A DNA stretch of 64,000 nt from Citrobacter sp. Marseille-Q6884 (GCF_945906775.1 NZ_CAMDRE010000002.1:372001-436000); one strand, 5' to 3'. Shown: positions 43,402 to 53,242, numbered from the stretch's first letter. Notes: generated by a model not told the origin, from the letters alone. Translations and numbers: made by a program.

Positions 43402-44619
43402 TTACAGCTGACGATAACCTGACAGGAAACGCTCAAACTTGCTCAGTGACATTTCAATATCGTCAATACGCGGCAGCGTCACGATACGGAAGTGATCCGG
43501 CCATGGCCAGTTGAAAGCGGTACCCTGAACCAGCAGCACTTTTTCCTGTAACAGGAAGTCGAGCACCATCTTCTGGTCGTCATGAATATTGAACCGCTTC
43601 GCGTCAATTTTCGGGAACATATACAATGCGCCGCGTGGCTTAACGCAGGAGACGCCGGGAATATCGTTGAGCAATTCCCATGCGCGGTTGCGCTGCTCAT
43701 ACAGGCGTCCGCCTGGCATGATGAATTCGCTAATGCTTTGGTATCCACCCAACGCGGTCTGGATGGCATGCTGCGCAGGAACGTTGGCGCACAAACGCAT
43801 AGAGGCCAGCATTTCGAGGCCTTCGATATACCCTTTGGCGTGCTTTTTCGGCCCGTTCAGTACCATCCATCCCTGGCGGAAGCCCGCGACGCGATAGGTT
43901 TTTGACAAGCCGTTGAATGTGATAGTCAGCAGGTCAGGAGCCATGGCCGCGATAGAGTGGTGTTCGGCGTCATCGTAGAGAATTTTATCGTAAATCTCGT
44001 CAGCAAAAATAATGAGATTATTTTGGCGAGCAATCTCAACAATCTCCATCAGCAGCTCTTTGGAATAAACGGCGCCGGTTGGATTGTTGGGGTTGATGAT
44101 GACGATCCCACGTGTACGCGGGGTAATTTTGGCACGAATATCGTCAAGATCCGGGAACCAGTCTGAAGACTCATCACATAAATAGTGTACGGCGTTACCG
44201 CTGGAGAGCGACACCGCCGCGGTCCACAACGGATAATCCGGCGCCGGCACCAGCATTTCGTCCCCACTGTTCAGCAAGGCTTGCATCGCCTGGACGATCA
44301 ATTCGGAAACCCCGTTCCCGATATAAATGTCTTCCACCGTTACGTCACGCATTCCACGGGCCTGGTAATGCTGCATGATCGCTTTTCGGGCTGAATAAAG
44401 ACCTTTTGAGTCGCAATATCCTTGCGCTGTTGGCAAATTGCGGATCACATCAACCAGAATTTCATCGGGGGCTTCAAACCCAAATGGCGCCGGGTTGCCG
44501 ATATTCAGTTTCAGAACCTTATTGCCTTCTTCTTCCAGGCGCTTTGCTTCCTTCAGAACCGGGCCGCGAATGTCATAACAGACGTTTTCTAATTTGCTGG
44601 ATTTTTCAATGGGGGACAT
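43402..44619 (-). CDS. alaA: Glutamate-pyruvate aminotransferase AlaA
   Basis: This is a 405-residue protein when started at the ATG at 44619 (MSPIEKSSKLENVCYDIRGP), behind AAAGGTC. The frame runs 20 codons further without homology. It is a fold-type I PLP enzyme with the Schiff-base lysine K240 in FNGLSKTYRVAG and NPNNPTGAVY ahead. It is a main alanine-forming transaminase. A long A+T-rich gap and an IS element lie upstream. Confidence 0.97.
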   Translation of the reverse strand: MSPIEKSSKLENVCYDIRGPVLKEAKRLEEEGNKVLKLNIGNPAPFGFEAPDEILVDVIRNLPTAQGYCDSKGLYSARKAIMQHYQARGMRDVTVEDIYIGNGVSELIVQAMQALLNSGDEMLVPAPDYPLWTAAVSLSSGNAVHYLCDESSDWFPDLDDIRAKITPRTRGIVIINPNNPTGAVYSKELLMEIVEIARQNNLIIFADEIYDKILYDDAEHHSIAAMAPDLLTITFNGLSKTYRVAGFRQGWMVLNGPKKHAKGYIEGLEMLASMRLCANVPAQHAIQTALGGYQSISEFIMPGGRLYEQRNRAWELLNDIPGVSCVKPRGALYMFPKIDAKRFNIHDDQKMVLDFLLQEKVLLVQGTAFNWPWPDHFRIVTLPRIDDIEMSLSKFERFLSGYRQL

Positions 44620-45416
44620 GAATCTTGACCTTTTTAGCTGTGAATGCCACTCCCTGCCGTGGAAGTCAGCACAGAACAATGTACTCCCAGGACGGTGAGT
44701 TTTGAAGGGTCTTTAGTAGAAGATTTTGAATGATGTGTAGTTATAATTCACTTTTAATAGCTGTAAAATGACAATAAATAAGAGTTATATTCTATATGTA
44801 TTTATATTTATAGCTTTTAATTTTGCATCGGCGCTTTGATTGTGGTCGTTTATTTGGCTAAAAATAGTTAACTTATCGGTTACCTGAAGTACCGCTTGTC
44901 ACTCCGCATTTGTTGACGTTATTCGAAAATACTGAGGTATCTGCCCTGCAGACTGTTACCGGCATGATCTGCTTGCGGCGGAGTGTGACGTTATTGTTAA
45001 GCATAATTAATGAATGCGGGCGATCTTAATTAATTATTATTTAATATTTAAACATCATTTATTGATTGAGTTAATAATACGAAAATCACGATCCTGAGAT
45101 AACACATTTTTGCATAGAATTATTCGCGATAACACTTATAAATATAGTGGTTTTAGGTTAAGATAAGTCTCAAGAAATGACGTGTAGTGCGTGTTTTATG
45201 ATAATTATCATGTATGTTGATTGTTTATAACATACTGAAAAGATAGTTTTTAATGTGTAAATTAGTGTCCATCAACTATTTTTTATATTTACAAAATTTA
45301 CATGTTTTCCATTAGTCAGAATCATCCAAAAGCTAAAAGGTTGGCTCTTTCTCGTTGCTATATTCCGATAAGTGACGCGGATATTTTATCGCGCAGAAAG
45401 AGAATGGCTTCGTTTG
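44620..45416. other. A+T-rich alaA-lrhA intergenic DNA left of the IS element
   Basis: About 800 bp without a credible gene. It is A+T-rich, which would suit H-NS binding. It should contain the alaA promoter and much of the native lrhA upstream region. I found no clear hairpin terminator or operator match. Confidence 0.5.
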
Positions 45417-45420
45417 TTAG
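45417..45420. repeat. IS target duplication, left copy (TTAG)
   Basis: TTAG directly precedes the left inverted repeat and is repeated directly after the right end (46617-46620). The 4-bp YTAR target duplication is the IS5 pattern. Confidence 0.92.
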
Positions 45421-45436
45421 GGAAGGTGCGAACAAG
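45421..45436 (+). repeat. IS5-type left inverted repeat
   Basis: GGAAGGTGCGAACAAG, the outer 16 bp of the element. It is the binding and cleavage site for transposase. Confidence 0.92.
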
Positions 45437-45488
45437 TTCCTGATATGAGATCATCATATTCATCCGGAGCGCATCCCAGAGGGACATC

Positions 45489-46469
45489 ATGAGCCATCAA
45501 CTCACCTTCGCCGATAGTGAATTCAGCACTAAGCGCCGTCAGACCCGAAAAGAGATTTTCCTCTCCCGCATGGAGCAGATTCTGCCATGGCAGAATATGA
45601 CCGCTGTCATCGAGCCGTTTTATCCCAAGGCGGGCAATGGCCGACGGCCCTATCCGCTGGAGACCATGCTGCGTATTCACTGCATGCAGCATTGGTACAA
45701 CCTGAGCGACGGTGCCATGGAAGATGCCCTGTACGAAATCGCCTCCATGCGCCTGTTTGCCCGATTATCCCTGGATAGCGCCCTGCCGGATCGCACCACC
45801 ATCATGAATTTCCGCCACCTGCTCGAGCAGCATCAACTGGCCCGTCAATTGTTCAAGACCATCAATCGCTGGCTGGCCGAAGCAGGCGTCATGATGACCC
45901 AAGGCACTTTGGTGGATGCCACCATCATTGAGGCACCCAGCTCTACCAAGAACAAAGAGCAGCAACGCGATCCGGAGATGCATCAGACCAAGAAAGGCAA
46001 TCAGTGGCACTTTGGCATGAAGGCCCACATTGGTGTCGATGCCAAGAGTGGCCTGACCCACAGCCTAGTCACCACCGCGGCCAACGAGCATGACCTCAAT
46101 CAGCTGGGTAATCTGCTTCATGGAGAGGAGCAATTTGTCTCAGCCGATGCCGGCTACCAAGGAGCGCCACAGCGCGAGGAGCTGGCCGAGGTGGATGTGG
46201 ACTGGCTGATCGCCGAGCGTCCCGGCAAGGTAAAAACCTTGAAGCAGCATCCGCGCAAGAACAAAACGGCCATCAACATCGAATACATGAAAGCCAGCAT
46301 CCGTGCCAGGGTGGAGCACCCGTTTCGCATCATCAAGCGGCAGTTCGGCTTCGTGAAAGCCAGATACAAGGGGCTGCTGAAAAACGATAACCAACTGGCG
46401 ATGTTATTCACCCTGGCCAACCTGTTTCGGGTGGACCAAATGATACGTCAGTGGGAGAGATCTCAGTAA
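45489..46469 (+). CDS. IS5-family transposase
   Basis: This 326-residue, full-length protein has an N-terminal DNA-binding part with the DUF772 region (RPYPLETMLRIHCMQHWYN). The DDE catalytic residues are D143 (TLVDATIIEAP), D220 (VSADAGYQG) and E276 (RARVEHPFRIIKRQ), with the expected Y/R/K spacing around E276. It moves the surrounding element. No frameshift or stop interrupts it, so it is probably active. Confidence 0.96.
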   Translation: MSHQLTFADSEFSTKRRQTRKEIFLSRMEQILPWQNMTAVIEPFYPKAGNGRRPYPLETMLRIHCMQHWYNLSDGAMEDALYEIASMRLFARLSLDSALPDRTTIMNFRHLLEQHQLARQLFKTINRWLAEAGVMMTQGTLVDATIIEAPSSTKNKEQQRDPEMHQTKKGNQWHFGMKAHIGVDAKSGLTHSLVTTAANEHDLNQLGNLLHGEEQFVSADAGYQGAPQREELAEVDVDWLIAERPGKVKTLKQHPRKNKTAINIEYMKASIRARVEHPFRIIKRQFGFVKARYKGLLKNDNQLAMLFTLANLFRVDQMIRQWERSQ

Positions 46470-46600
46470 AAACCGGAAATAACGCCAGAAATGGTGGAAA
46501 AAATAGCCTAAATAGGCTGATTCGATGTGTTTGCGGGAAAAAAATCGGCCCAGATCCGCGAAATTTTAATCAGCGAGTCAGCTTGGGAAGAAATGACCTG

Positions 46601-46616
46601 CTTATTCGCACCTTCC
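46601..46616 (-). repeat. IS5-type right inverted repeat
   Basis: CTTATTCGCACCTTCC pairs with the left end with one mismatch. Confidence 0.92.
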
Positions 46617-46620
46617 TTAG
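46617..46620. repeat. IS target duplication, right copy (TTAG)
   Basis: Second copy of the 4-bp target sequence. Only about 134 bp of native DNA remain between the element and the lrhA start. Confidence 0.92.
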
Positions 46621-46750
46621 ACCAATTACATCCTTAATTTCACTTGGTTACACTAACGTGAAACTGCAAAGGAGGCACATGGCAAATGGAGTGGTTTGTT
46701 TCTGAATGCACAGCATTAACCCGGTATGATCCGCGAGTAAGTGAAAAATT

Positions 46751-47689
46751 ATGATAAATGCAAATCGTCCGATAATTAACCTCGATCTCGATCTGCTGAG
46801 AACCTTCGTTGCTGTTGCCGACCTGAATACCTTCGCGGCTGCGGCAGCTGCGGTATGTCGCACTCAGTCTGCGGTGAGTCAGCAAATGCAGCGCCTTGAA
46901 CAACTCGTGGGGAAAGAGTTGTTTGCGCGTCATGGACGTAACAAACTGCTGACTGAGCATGGGATCCAGCTGTTGGGTTACGCCAGAAAAATCCTGCGTT
47001 TTAATGATGAGGCGTGCTCATCATTAATGTTTAATAATCTTCAGGGAGTGTTAACTATTGGCGCCTCTGATGAATCGGCGGATACCATACTGCCTTTTCT
47101 GCTCAACCGTATAAGTTCGGTTTATCCGAAACTTGCGTTGGATGTGAGAGTCAAGCGTAACGCCTGGATGGCGGATATGCTGAAATCTCAGGAAGTGGAT
47201 TTGATTGTGACCACCAACCGTCCTGATGATTTTGAGTGTCTGAATCTGCGCACTTCTCCGACGCATTGGTATTGTGCAGCTGAATATATCCTGCAAAAAG
47301 GCGAGCCGGTTCCTCTGGTACTGCTCGACGATCCGAGCCCGTTTCGCGATATCGTACTCTCGACGCTGAATGCTGCGCAGATCCCGTGGCGTCTGGCTTA
47401 TGTCGCATCAACATTGCCAGCCGTACGCGCAGCGGTGAAAGCCGGACTGGGCGTGACGGCTCGCCCTGTAGAAATGATGAGCCCGGATTTACGTGTTCTT
47501 GGGGGCGCCGATGGATTACCGCCGTTGCCTGAGACGGAGTATCTTCTGTGCTGCGATCCGACGACGCAAAATGAGTTGGCTCAGGTCATCTTTAAATCGA
47601 TGCAAACCTATCAAAACCCATGGCAATACAATCAGTTTACCCCTGAAGGGGGAGATGATTCATTGATTGTCGAAGGCGACTTTGAGTAA
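46751..47689 (+). CDS. lrhA: LysR-type regulator LrhA
   Basis: This 312-residue LysR-type protein has an N-terminal winged helix-turn-helix (about 12-72, DLDLLRTFVAVADLNTFAAAAAAVCRTQSAVSQQ split over that range) and a ligand-binding domain after about 95. LrhA represses flhDC and so flagella and chemotaxis. It also affects fimbriae and RpoS. It sits upstream of nuoA as in E. coli but does not control nuo strongly. The IS element upstream may change its expression. A terminator follows. Confidence 0.96.
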   Translation: MINANRPIINLDLDLLRTFVAVADLNTFAAAAAAVCRTQSAVSQQMQRLEQLVGKELFARHGRNKLLTEHGIQLLGYARKILRFNDEACSSLMFNNLQGVLTIGASDESADTILPFLLNRISSVYPKLALDVRVKRNAWMADMLKSQEVDLIVTTNRPDDFECLNLRTSPTHWYCAAEYILQKGEPVPLVLLDDPSPFRDIVLSTLNAAQIPWRLAYVASTLPAVRAAVKAGLGVTARPVEMMSPDLRVLGGADGLPPLPETEYLLCCDPTTQNELAQVIFKSMQTYQNPWQYNQFTPEGGDDSLIVEGDFE

Positions 47690-47724
47690 TGCGCCATAAC
47701 TAATTGTTAGCCATTGTAAGTGTA

Positions 47725-47768
47725 AAAAAGAGCTACTGATGATGAAAAAACATCCGGCAGCTCTTTTT
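47725..47768 (+). terminator. Intrinsic terminator of lrhA
   Basis: AAAAAGAGCT (47725-47734) and AGCTCTTTTT (47759-47768) pair, with an inner GATG/CATC pairing, and end in a T tract. Confidence 0.8.
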
Positions 47769-48314
47769 TTATACAAATAACGGTGGCTAATGTAATTTTG
47801 CCAATCAAAACTGAGGAAAATCAGGAGGTAAAAAAACAGACTGTAATTCGTATAAAAAATAAACAGGCGAGACGCTATTTGTTGCCATGTTAAAAAACTA
47901 GAGAAATTGTTGCTGTTTTTTATGGTGAATTAACAAAAGCGTGTCACAGATCAAGAAAATACTCCCATTTAGGGGGAGGCATCTGAGCGAATTCCTGTCA
48001 AAATAGACACGTATTATCTTTTTACTTCACAACGGACACGATTCAACAACATTAATCCGGACCGATGATGCGATCGAAATCAGTCTAAATAGCACTAAAT
48101 GTTAATGGTATTGGGTTGCTGTAAAATAATGTGAAGAAACTTTTGTTAAAGTTGACAAAAGGTTATAGAAAGGAGTAAAAAACCCCATCAATTGGCTGTA
48201 TAAATGGTTTTCTACAGTGATTGTAAGGTTTTTTTTATTCCTCCCCATGAATCGATGTGGCGTTCATCTGCCGAAAAGAGCAGAGAATTTGGCGCTACTT
48301 TTGATGAGTAAGCA
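47769..48314 (+). promoter_or_regulatory. nuo operon promoter and leader region
   Basis: About 545 bp without a gene, upstream of nuoA. A TTGACA at 48152-48157 with TAAAAA 18 bp later (48176) is a candidate promoter. A leader hairpin (CTGTA at 48196, TACAG at 48213) is followed by a run of eight T near 48229. In E. coli the nuo upstream region is long and is controlled by ArcA, NarL, FNR and IHF. I could not place those sites with confidence. Confidence 0.5.
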
Positions 48315-48758
48315 ATGAGTATGTCAACATCCACTGAAATCATCGCTCATCACTGGGCATTCGCTATCTTTCTTATTGTTGCCATTGGCCTGTGCTGCCT
48401 GATGCTCGTCGGCGGTTGGTTTTTAGGTGGTCGCGCACGCGCGAGATCTAAAAACGTGCCGTTTGAATCAGGTATCGACTCGGTCGGCACCGCCCGCTTG
48501 CGCCTGTCTGCCAAGTTTTATCTGGTAGCCATGTTCTTCGTTATCTTCGACGTTGAAGCGCTGTATCTGTTCGCATGGTCAACGTCTATCCGTGAAAGCG
48601 GCTGGATTGGCTTTGTGGAAGCTGCAATTTTTATTTTTGTGTTACTGGCAGGTCTGGTTTATCTGGTGCGTATTGGCGCGCTGGACTGGACGCCCGCGCG
48701 TTCACGCCGCGAGCGTATGAACCCGGAAACGAACAGTATCGCTAATCGTCAACGCTAA
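48315..48758 (+). CDS. nuoA: NADH-quinone oxidoreductase subunit A
   Basis: This 147-residue protein has three membrane helices (about 14-36, 66-88, 96-118) and the conserved loop RSKNVPFESGIDSVG followed by KFYLVAMFFVIFDVEALYLF with its acidic residues. It is a membrane-arm subunit near the quinone site. It is the first gene of the nuo operon. The start at ATG 48315 is preceded by a weak site (TGAGTAAGCA). Confidence 0.97.
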   Translation: MSMSTSTEIIAHHWAFAIFLIVAIGLCCLMLVGGWFLGGRARARSKNVPFESGIDSVGTARLRLSAKFYLVAMFFVIFDVEALYLFAWSTSIRESGWIGFVEAAIFIFVLLAGLVYLVRIGALDWTPARSRRERMNPETNSIANRQR

Positions 48759-48773
48759 CCGCGAGGCATTAAG

Positions 48774-49436
48774 ATGGATTATACGCTCACCCGCATAGAT
48801 CCTAACGGTGAGAACGACCGTTACCCCCTGCAAAAACAGGAGATCGTAACCGACCCCCTGGAGCAAGAAGTTAACAAAAACGTGTTCATGGGCAAACTGC
48901 ATGACATGGTTAACTGGGGCCGTAAAAACTCAATTTGGCCATATAACTTTGGCCTTTCCTGCTGCTACGTTGAGATGGTGACCTCGTTTACCGCCGTGCA
49001 TGACGTTGCCCGTTTTGGTGCAGAAGTACTGCGTGCATCGCCGCGTCAGGCTGACCTGATGGTGGTTGCCGGTACCTGCTTTACCAAAATGGCCCCGGTT
49101 ATTCAGCGCCTGTACGATCAGATGCTGGAGCCGAAATGGGTTATTTCCATGGGCGCATGCGCTAACTCCGGCGGTATGTACGATATTTATTCGGTCGTGC
49201 AGGGCGTTGATAAATTTATTCCGGTCGATGTGTACATCCCGGGATGCCCTCCGCGTCCGGAAGCGTACATGCAGGCGCTGATGCTGCTGCAAGACTCCAT
49301 TGGCAAAGAACGCCGTCCGCTCTCCTGGGTGGTTGGCGATCAGGGCGTTTATCGCGCCAATATGCAGTCAGAGCGCGAGCGTAAGCGCGGCGAACGTATT
49401 GCTGTTACGAATCTTCGTACACCAGACGAGATTTAA
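48774..49436 (+). CDS. nuoB: NADH-quinone oxidoreductase subunit B
   Basis: This 220-residue protein has the ligands of the terminal 4Fe-4S cluster N2: C63 and C64 (GLSCCYVEM), C129 (MGACANSGG) and C158 (PGCPPRPE). It passes electrons to ubiquinone at the NuoB-NuoCD interface. It starts 15 bp after nuoA with a GAGG site. Confidence 0.98.
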   Translation: MDYTLTRIDPNGENDRYPLQKQEIVTDPLEQEVNKNVFMGKLHDMVNWGRKNSIWPYNFGLSCCYVEMVTSFTAVHDVARFGAEVLRASPRQADLMVVAGTCFTKMAPVIQRLYDQMLEPKWVISMGACANSGGMYDIYSVVQGVDKFIPVDVYIPGCPPRPEAYMQALMLLQDSIGKERRPLSWVVGDQGVYRANMQSERERKRGERIAVTNLRTPDEI

Positions 49437-49521
49437 TTTGCGCCTGTCGGCAGCAGCACTTCCTTCGCTTATCACTACATAAATAGCGCGAAGCACTGCC
49501 GACCACCACGGACCATTTGCA

Positions 49522-51324
49522 ATGGTGAACAATATGACCGACTTAACCGCGCAAGACGCTGCATGGCAAACACGGGATCACCTTGATGACCCGGTCATTG
49601 GCGAACTGCGCAACCGTTTTGGGCCGGATGCCTTTACCGTTCAGGCGACTCGCACCGGGGTACCCGTTGTTTGGGTCAAGCGTGAACAATTACTGGAAGT
49701 TGGCGATTTCTTAAAGAGACTGCCGAAACCTTACGTCATGCTGTTTGACTTACACGGCATGGACGAACGTCTGCGTACGCACCGCGAAGGGTTACCTGCC
49801 GCGGATTTTTCCGTTTTCTATCACCTGATCTCCATTGAACGCAATCGCGATATCATGCTCAAGGTGGCATTGTCTGAAAACGACCTGCGTGTGCCAACGT
49901 TCACCAAACTGTTCCCGAACGCCAACTGGTATGAGCGTGAAACCTGGGAAATGTTTGGCATTGATATCGAAGGCCACCCGCACCTGACGCGTCTGCTGAT
50001 GCCGCATACCTGGGAAGGCCATCCGCTGCGTAAAGATTACCCGGCGCGCGCCACCGAATTCGATCCGTTTGAGCTGACCAAAGCCAAACAGGATCTGGAA
50101 ATGGAATCACTGACCTTCAAACCAGAAGACTGGGGCATGAAGCGTGGAACCGAAAATGAGGACTTCATGTTCCTCAACCTCGGTCCTAACCACCCGTCAT
50201 CCCACGGTGCATTCCGTATTGTTCTGCAGCTGGACGGCGAAGAGATCGTCGACTGCGTGCCTGACATCGGCTACCACCACCGTGGCGCTGAAAAGATGGG
50301 TGAACGTCAGTCCTGGCACAGCTACATTCCGTATACTGACCGTATCGAATACCTCGGCGGCTGCGTAAACGAAATGCCGTACGTGTTGGCGGTAGAGAAG
50401 CTGGCAGGCATTACTGTCCCGGATCGCGTCAACGTCATCCGTGTCATGCTTTCTGAACTGTTCCGCATCAACAGCCACCTGCTGTACATCTCCACGTTCA
50501 TTCAGGACGTCGGCGCCATGACGCCAGTGTTCTTCGCCTTTACCGACCGTCAGAAAATCTATGACGTAGTGGAAGCGATCACCGGTTTCCGTATGCACCC
50601 GGCCTGGTTCCGTATCGGCGGCGTTGCACACGATCTGCCGCGTGGCTGGGACAAACTGCTGCGTGATTTCCTGGACTGGATGCCGAAGCGTCTGGATTCT
50701 TATGAGAAAGCCGCGCTGCGTAACACCATCCTGAAAGGCCGTTCGCAGGGCGTTGCTGCTTACGGCAAGAAAGAAGCGCTGGACTGGGGTTGTACGGGTG
50801 CTGCGCTGCGCGCGACTGGTATTGATTTCGACGTGCGTAAATCACGTCCGTACTCTGGCTATGAGAACTTTGACTTTGAAGTTCCGGTTGGTGGCGGTGT
50901 ATCCGACTGCTATACCCGTGTCATGCTGAAAGTTGAAGAACTGCGTCAGAGCCTGCGCATCCTTGAGCAGTGCCTCAACAACATGCCGGAAGGCCCGTTC
51001 AAAGCGGATCACCCGCTGACAACGCCGCCGCCGAAAGAGCGCACGCTTCAACATATCGAAACCCTGATCACCCACTTCCTGCAGGTTTCGTGGGGTCCGG
51101 TTATGCCGGCGAATGAGTCCTTCCAGATGGTTGAAGCGACCAAGGGTATCAACAGTTACTACCTGACCAGCGATGGCAGCACCATGAGTTACCGTACGCG
51201 TATTCGTACCCCGAGCTATGCGCACTTGCAGCAGATCCCGGTAGCCGTACGTGGCAGTCTGGTGTCTGACCTGATCGTGCATCTGGGTAGTATCGATTTT
51301 GTTATGTCAGATGTGGACCGCTAA
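49522..51324 (+). CDS. nuoC: NADH-quinone oxidoreductase subunit C/D (fused)
   Basis: This 600-residue protein joins the 30-kDa-type NuoC domain (about 1-190, ending GHPLRKDYPARATEF) to the 49-kDa-type NuoD domain (about 205-600, with FLNLGPNHPSSHGAFR and the closing SIDFVMSDVDR). The fusion is normal for enterobacteria. The NuoD half forms the quinone pocket with NuoB. It is also named nuoCD. Confidence 0.98.
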   Translation: MVNNMTDLTAQDAAWQTRDHLDDPVIGELRNRFGPDAFTVQATRTGVPVVWVKREQLLEVGDFLKRLPKPYVMLFDLHGMDERLRTHREGLPAADFSVFYHLISIERNRDIMLKVALSENDLRVPTFTKLFPNANWYERETWEMFGIDIEGHPHLTRLLMPHTWEGHPLRKDYPARATEFDPFELTKAKQDLEMESLTFKPEDWGMKRGTENEDFMFLNLGPNHPSSHGAFRIVLQLDGEEIVDCVPDIGYHHRGAEKMGERQSWHSYIPYTDRIEYLGGCVNEMPYVLAVEKLAGITVPDRVNVIRVMLSELFRINSHLLYISTFIQDVGAMTPVFFAFTDRQKIYDVVEAITGFRMHPAWFRIGGVAHDLPRGWDKLLRDFLDWMPKRLDSYEKAALRNTILKGRSQGVAAYGKKEALDWGCTGAALRATGIDFDVRKSRPYSGYENFDFEVPVGGGVSDCYTRVMLKVEELRQSLRILEQCLNNMPEGPFKADHPLTTPPPKERTLQHIETLITHFLQVSWGPVMPANESFQMVEATKGINSYYLTSDGSTMSYRTRIRTPSYAHLQQIPVAVRGSLVSDLIVHLGSIDFVMSDVDR

Positions 51325-51326
51325 TT

Positions 51327-51827
51327 ATGCACGAGAATCAACAACCACAAACCGAGGCTTTTGAGCTGAGTGCGGCTGAGCGTGAAGCGATTGAGCACGA
51401 GAAGCACCACTACGAAGACCCGCGTGCGGCGTCCATTGAAGCGCTGAAAATCGTTCAGAAACAGCGTGGCTGGGTGCCGGATGGGGCGATCTATGCGATC
51501 GCCGATGTGCTGGGTATCCCGGCCAGCGACGTTGAAGGTGTTGCAACCTTCTACAGCCAGATCTTCCGCCAGCCGGTAGGTCGCCACGTGATCCGCTATT
51601 GCGACAGCGTGGTGTGCCATATCAACGGCTACCAGGGGATCCAGGCTGCGCTGGAGAAAAAACTCAACATCAAGCCGGGGCAGACGACTTTTGATGGTCG
51701 CTTTACGCTGCTACCGACCTGTTGCCTGGGGAACTGCGACAAGGGGCCGAACATGATGATCGATGAGGATACTCATGCTCACCTGACCCCGGAAGGCATT
51801 CCCGAACTGCTGGAGCGGTATAAATGA
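51327..51827 (+). CDS. nuoE: NADH-quinone oxidoreductase subunit E
   Basis: This 166-residue thioredoxin-like protein has the 2Fe-2S cluster N1a. The ligands are C92, C97, C133 and C137 (YCDSVVCHI and TCCLGNCDKG). It is part of the NADH dehydrogenase module with NuoF and NuoG. It begins 2 bp after nuoC and overlaps nuoF by 4 bp, so translation is coupled. Confidence 0.98.
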   Translation: MHENQQPQTEAFELSAAEREAIEHEKHHYEDPRAASIEALKIVQKQRGWVPDGAIYAIADVLGIPASDVEGVATFYSQIFRQPVGRHVIRYCDSVVCHINGYQGIQAALEKKLNIKPGQTTFDGRFTLLPTCCLGNCDKGPNMMIDEDTHAHLTPEGIPELLERYK

Positions 51828-53161
51828 AAACCATTATCCGTACTCCCGAAACACATCCGCTGACCTGGCGTCTGCGTGATGACAAACAGCCGGTATGGCT
51901 GGACGAATACCGCAGCAAAAACGGTTACGAAGGTGCGCGTAAGGCACTGACCGGGCTGTCGCCGGATGAAATCGTCAACCAGGTAAAAGATGCTGGCCTG
52001 AAAGGGCGCGGCGGCGCGGGCTTTTCCACGGGTCTGAAGTGGAGCCTGATGCCGAAAGACGAATCCATGAACATCCGTTACCTGCTGTGTAACGCTGATG
52101 AAATGGAGCCGGGCACCTATAAAGACCGTCTGTTGATGGAACAGCTGCCGCACCTGCTGGTGGAAGGCATGCTGATCTCCGCGTTTGCGCTGAAAGCGTA
52201 CCGCGGTTACATCTTCCTGCGCGGTGAATATATCGAAGCGGCTGTACACCTGCGTCGTGCGATTGCTGAAGCCACCGAAGCCGGTCTGCTTGGCAAAAAC
52301 ATTATGGGCACCGGTTTTGATTTCGAACTGTTCGTACACACCGGGGCAGGGCGTTATATCTGTGGTGAAGAAACCGCGCTGATCAACTCCCTCGAAGGTC
52401 GTCGTGCTAACCCTCGCTCCAAGCCGCCGTTCCCGGCAAGCTCTGGCGCATGGGGTAAGCCGACCTGCGTTAACAACGTCGAAACCCTGTGTAACGTACC
52501 GGCTATTCTCGCTAACGGCGTGGAGTGGTATCAGAATATTTCGAAGAGCAAAGACGCCGGCACCAAGCTGATGGGCTTCTCAGGTCGCGTGAAGAATCCG
52601 GGACTGTGGGAGCTGCCGTTCGGTACCACCGCGCGTGAGATCCTCGAAGATTACGCCGGCGGTATGCGCGATGGCCTGAAGTTCAAAGCCTGGCAGCCGG
52701 GTGGCGCAGGAACCGACTTCCTGACCGAAGCGCACCTTGACCTGCCGATGGAGTTCGAAAGCATTGGTAAGGCGGGTAGCCGTCTGGGTACCGCGCTGGC
52801 AATGGCGGTTGACCACGAGATTGGCATGGTGTCGCTGGTGCGTAACCTCGAAGAGTTCTTTGCCCGTGAATCTTGCGGCTGGTGTACACCATGCCGTGAC
52901 GGTCTGCCGTGGAGCGTGAAAATTCTGCGTGCGCTGGAGCGTGGCGAAGGCCAGCCAGGGGATATCGAGACACTTGAGCAACTGTGTCGTTTCCTCGGTC
53001 CGGGTAAAACCTTCTGTGCACACGCACCGGGTGCGGTTGAGCCGCTGCAGAGCGCCATTAAATATTTCCGCGAAGAATTCGAAGCTGGCATCAAGCAGTC
53101 CTTCAGCAATACCCATGCAATTGGTGGTATTCAGCCGAACCTGCTGAAAGAGCGCTGGTAA
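51824..53161 (+). CDS. nuoF: NADH-quinone oxidoreductase subunit F
   Basis: This 445-residue protein is the NADH- and FMN-binding subunit. GRGGAGFSTGLKW (about 61-73) binds FMN/NADH. C351, C354, C357 (ESCGWCTPCRDG) and a cysteine near 398 (KTFCAHAPGA) bind cluster N3. It takes electrons from NADH. It starts within the end of nuoE (ATGA overlap). Confidence 0.98.
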   Translation: MKTIIRTPETHPLTWRLRDDKQPVWLDEYRSKNGYEGARKALTGLSPDEIVNQVKDAGLKGRGGAGFSTGLKWSLMPKDESMNIRYLLCNADEMEPGTYKDRLLMEQLPHLLVEGMLISAFALKAYRGYIFLRGEYIEAAVHLRRAIAEATEAGLLGKNIMGTGFDFELFVHTGAGRYICGEETALINSLEGRRANPRSKPPFPASSGAWGKPTCVNNVETLCNVPAILANGVEWYQNISKSKDAGTKLMGFSGRVKNPGLWELPFGTTAREILEDYAGGMRDGLKFKAWQPGGAGTDFLTEAHLDLPMEFESIGKAGSRLGTALAMAVDHEIGMVSLVRNLEEFFARESCGWCTPCRDGLPWSVKILRALERGEGQPGDIETLEQLCRFLGPGKTFCAHAPGAVEPLQSAIKYFREEFEAGIKQSFSNTHAIGGIQPNLLKERW

Positions 53162-53242
53162 TTGCGGGTTTACCCCTGCATCGCGATAAGTCATTCGATT
53201 AACGCTTAGTCCCTGACTAAGATAACTGGAAGCATGCTGACT

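Larger units (their letters stand above)
45421..46616 (+). mobile_element. IS5-group insertion sequence, complete
   Basis: This 1196-bp element starts with GGAAGGTGCGAACAAG (45421-45436) and ends with CTTATTCGCACCTTCC (46601-46616). These terminal inverted repeats differ at one of 16 positions. It holds one intact transposase gene and is flanked by TTAG duplications. The protein closely resembles E. coli IS5 transposase but has several substitutions, so I do not give a precise IS name. Intact ends and gene suggest a recent insertion. It reads towards lrhA. Confidence 0.95.

Noticed and set aside
44620..45416. Possible small gene in the alaA-lrhA gap
   Set aside because: There is no ORF with a ribosome site and plausible composition. 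The DNA looks like A+T-rich regulatory sequence.
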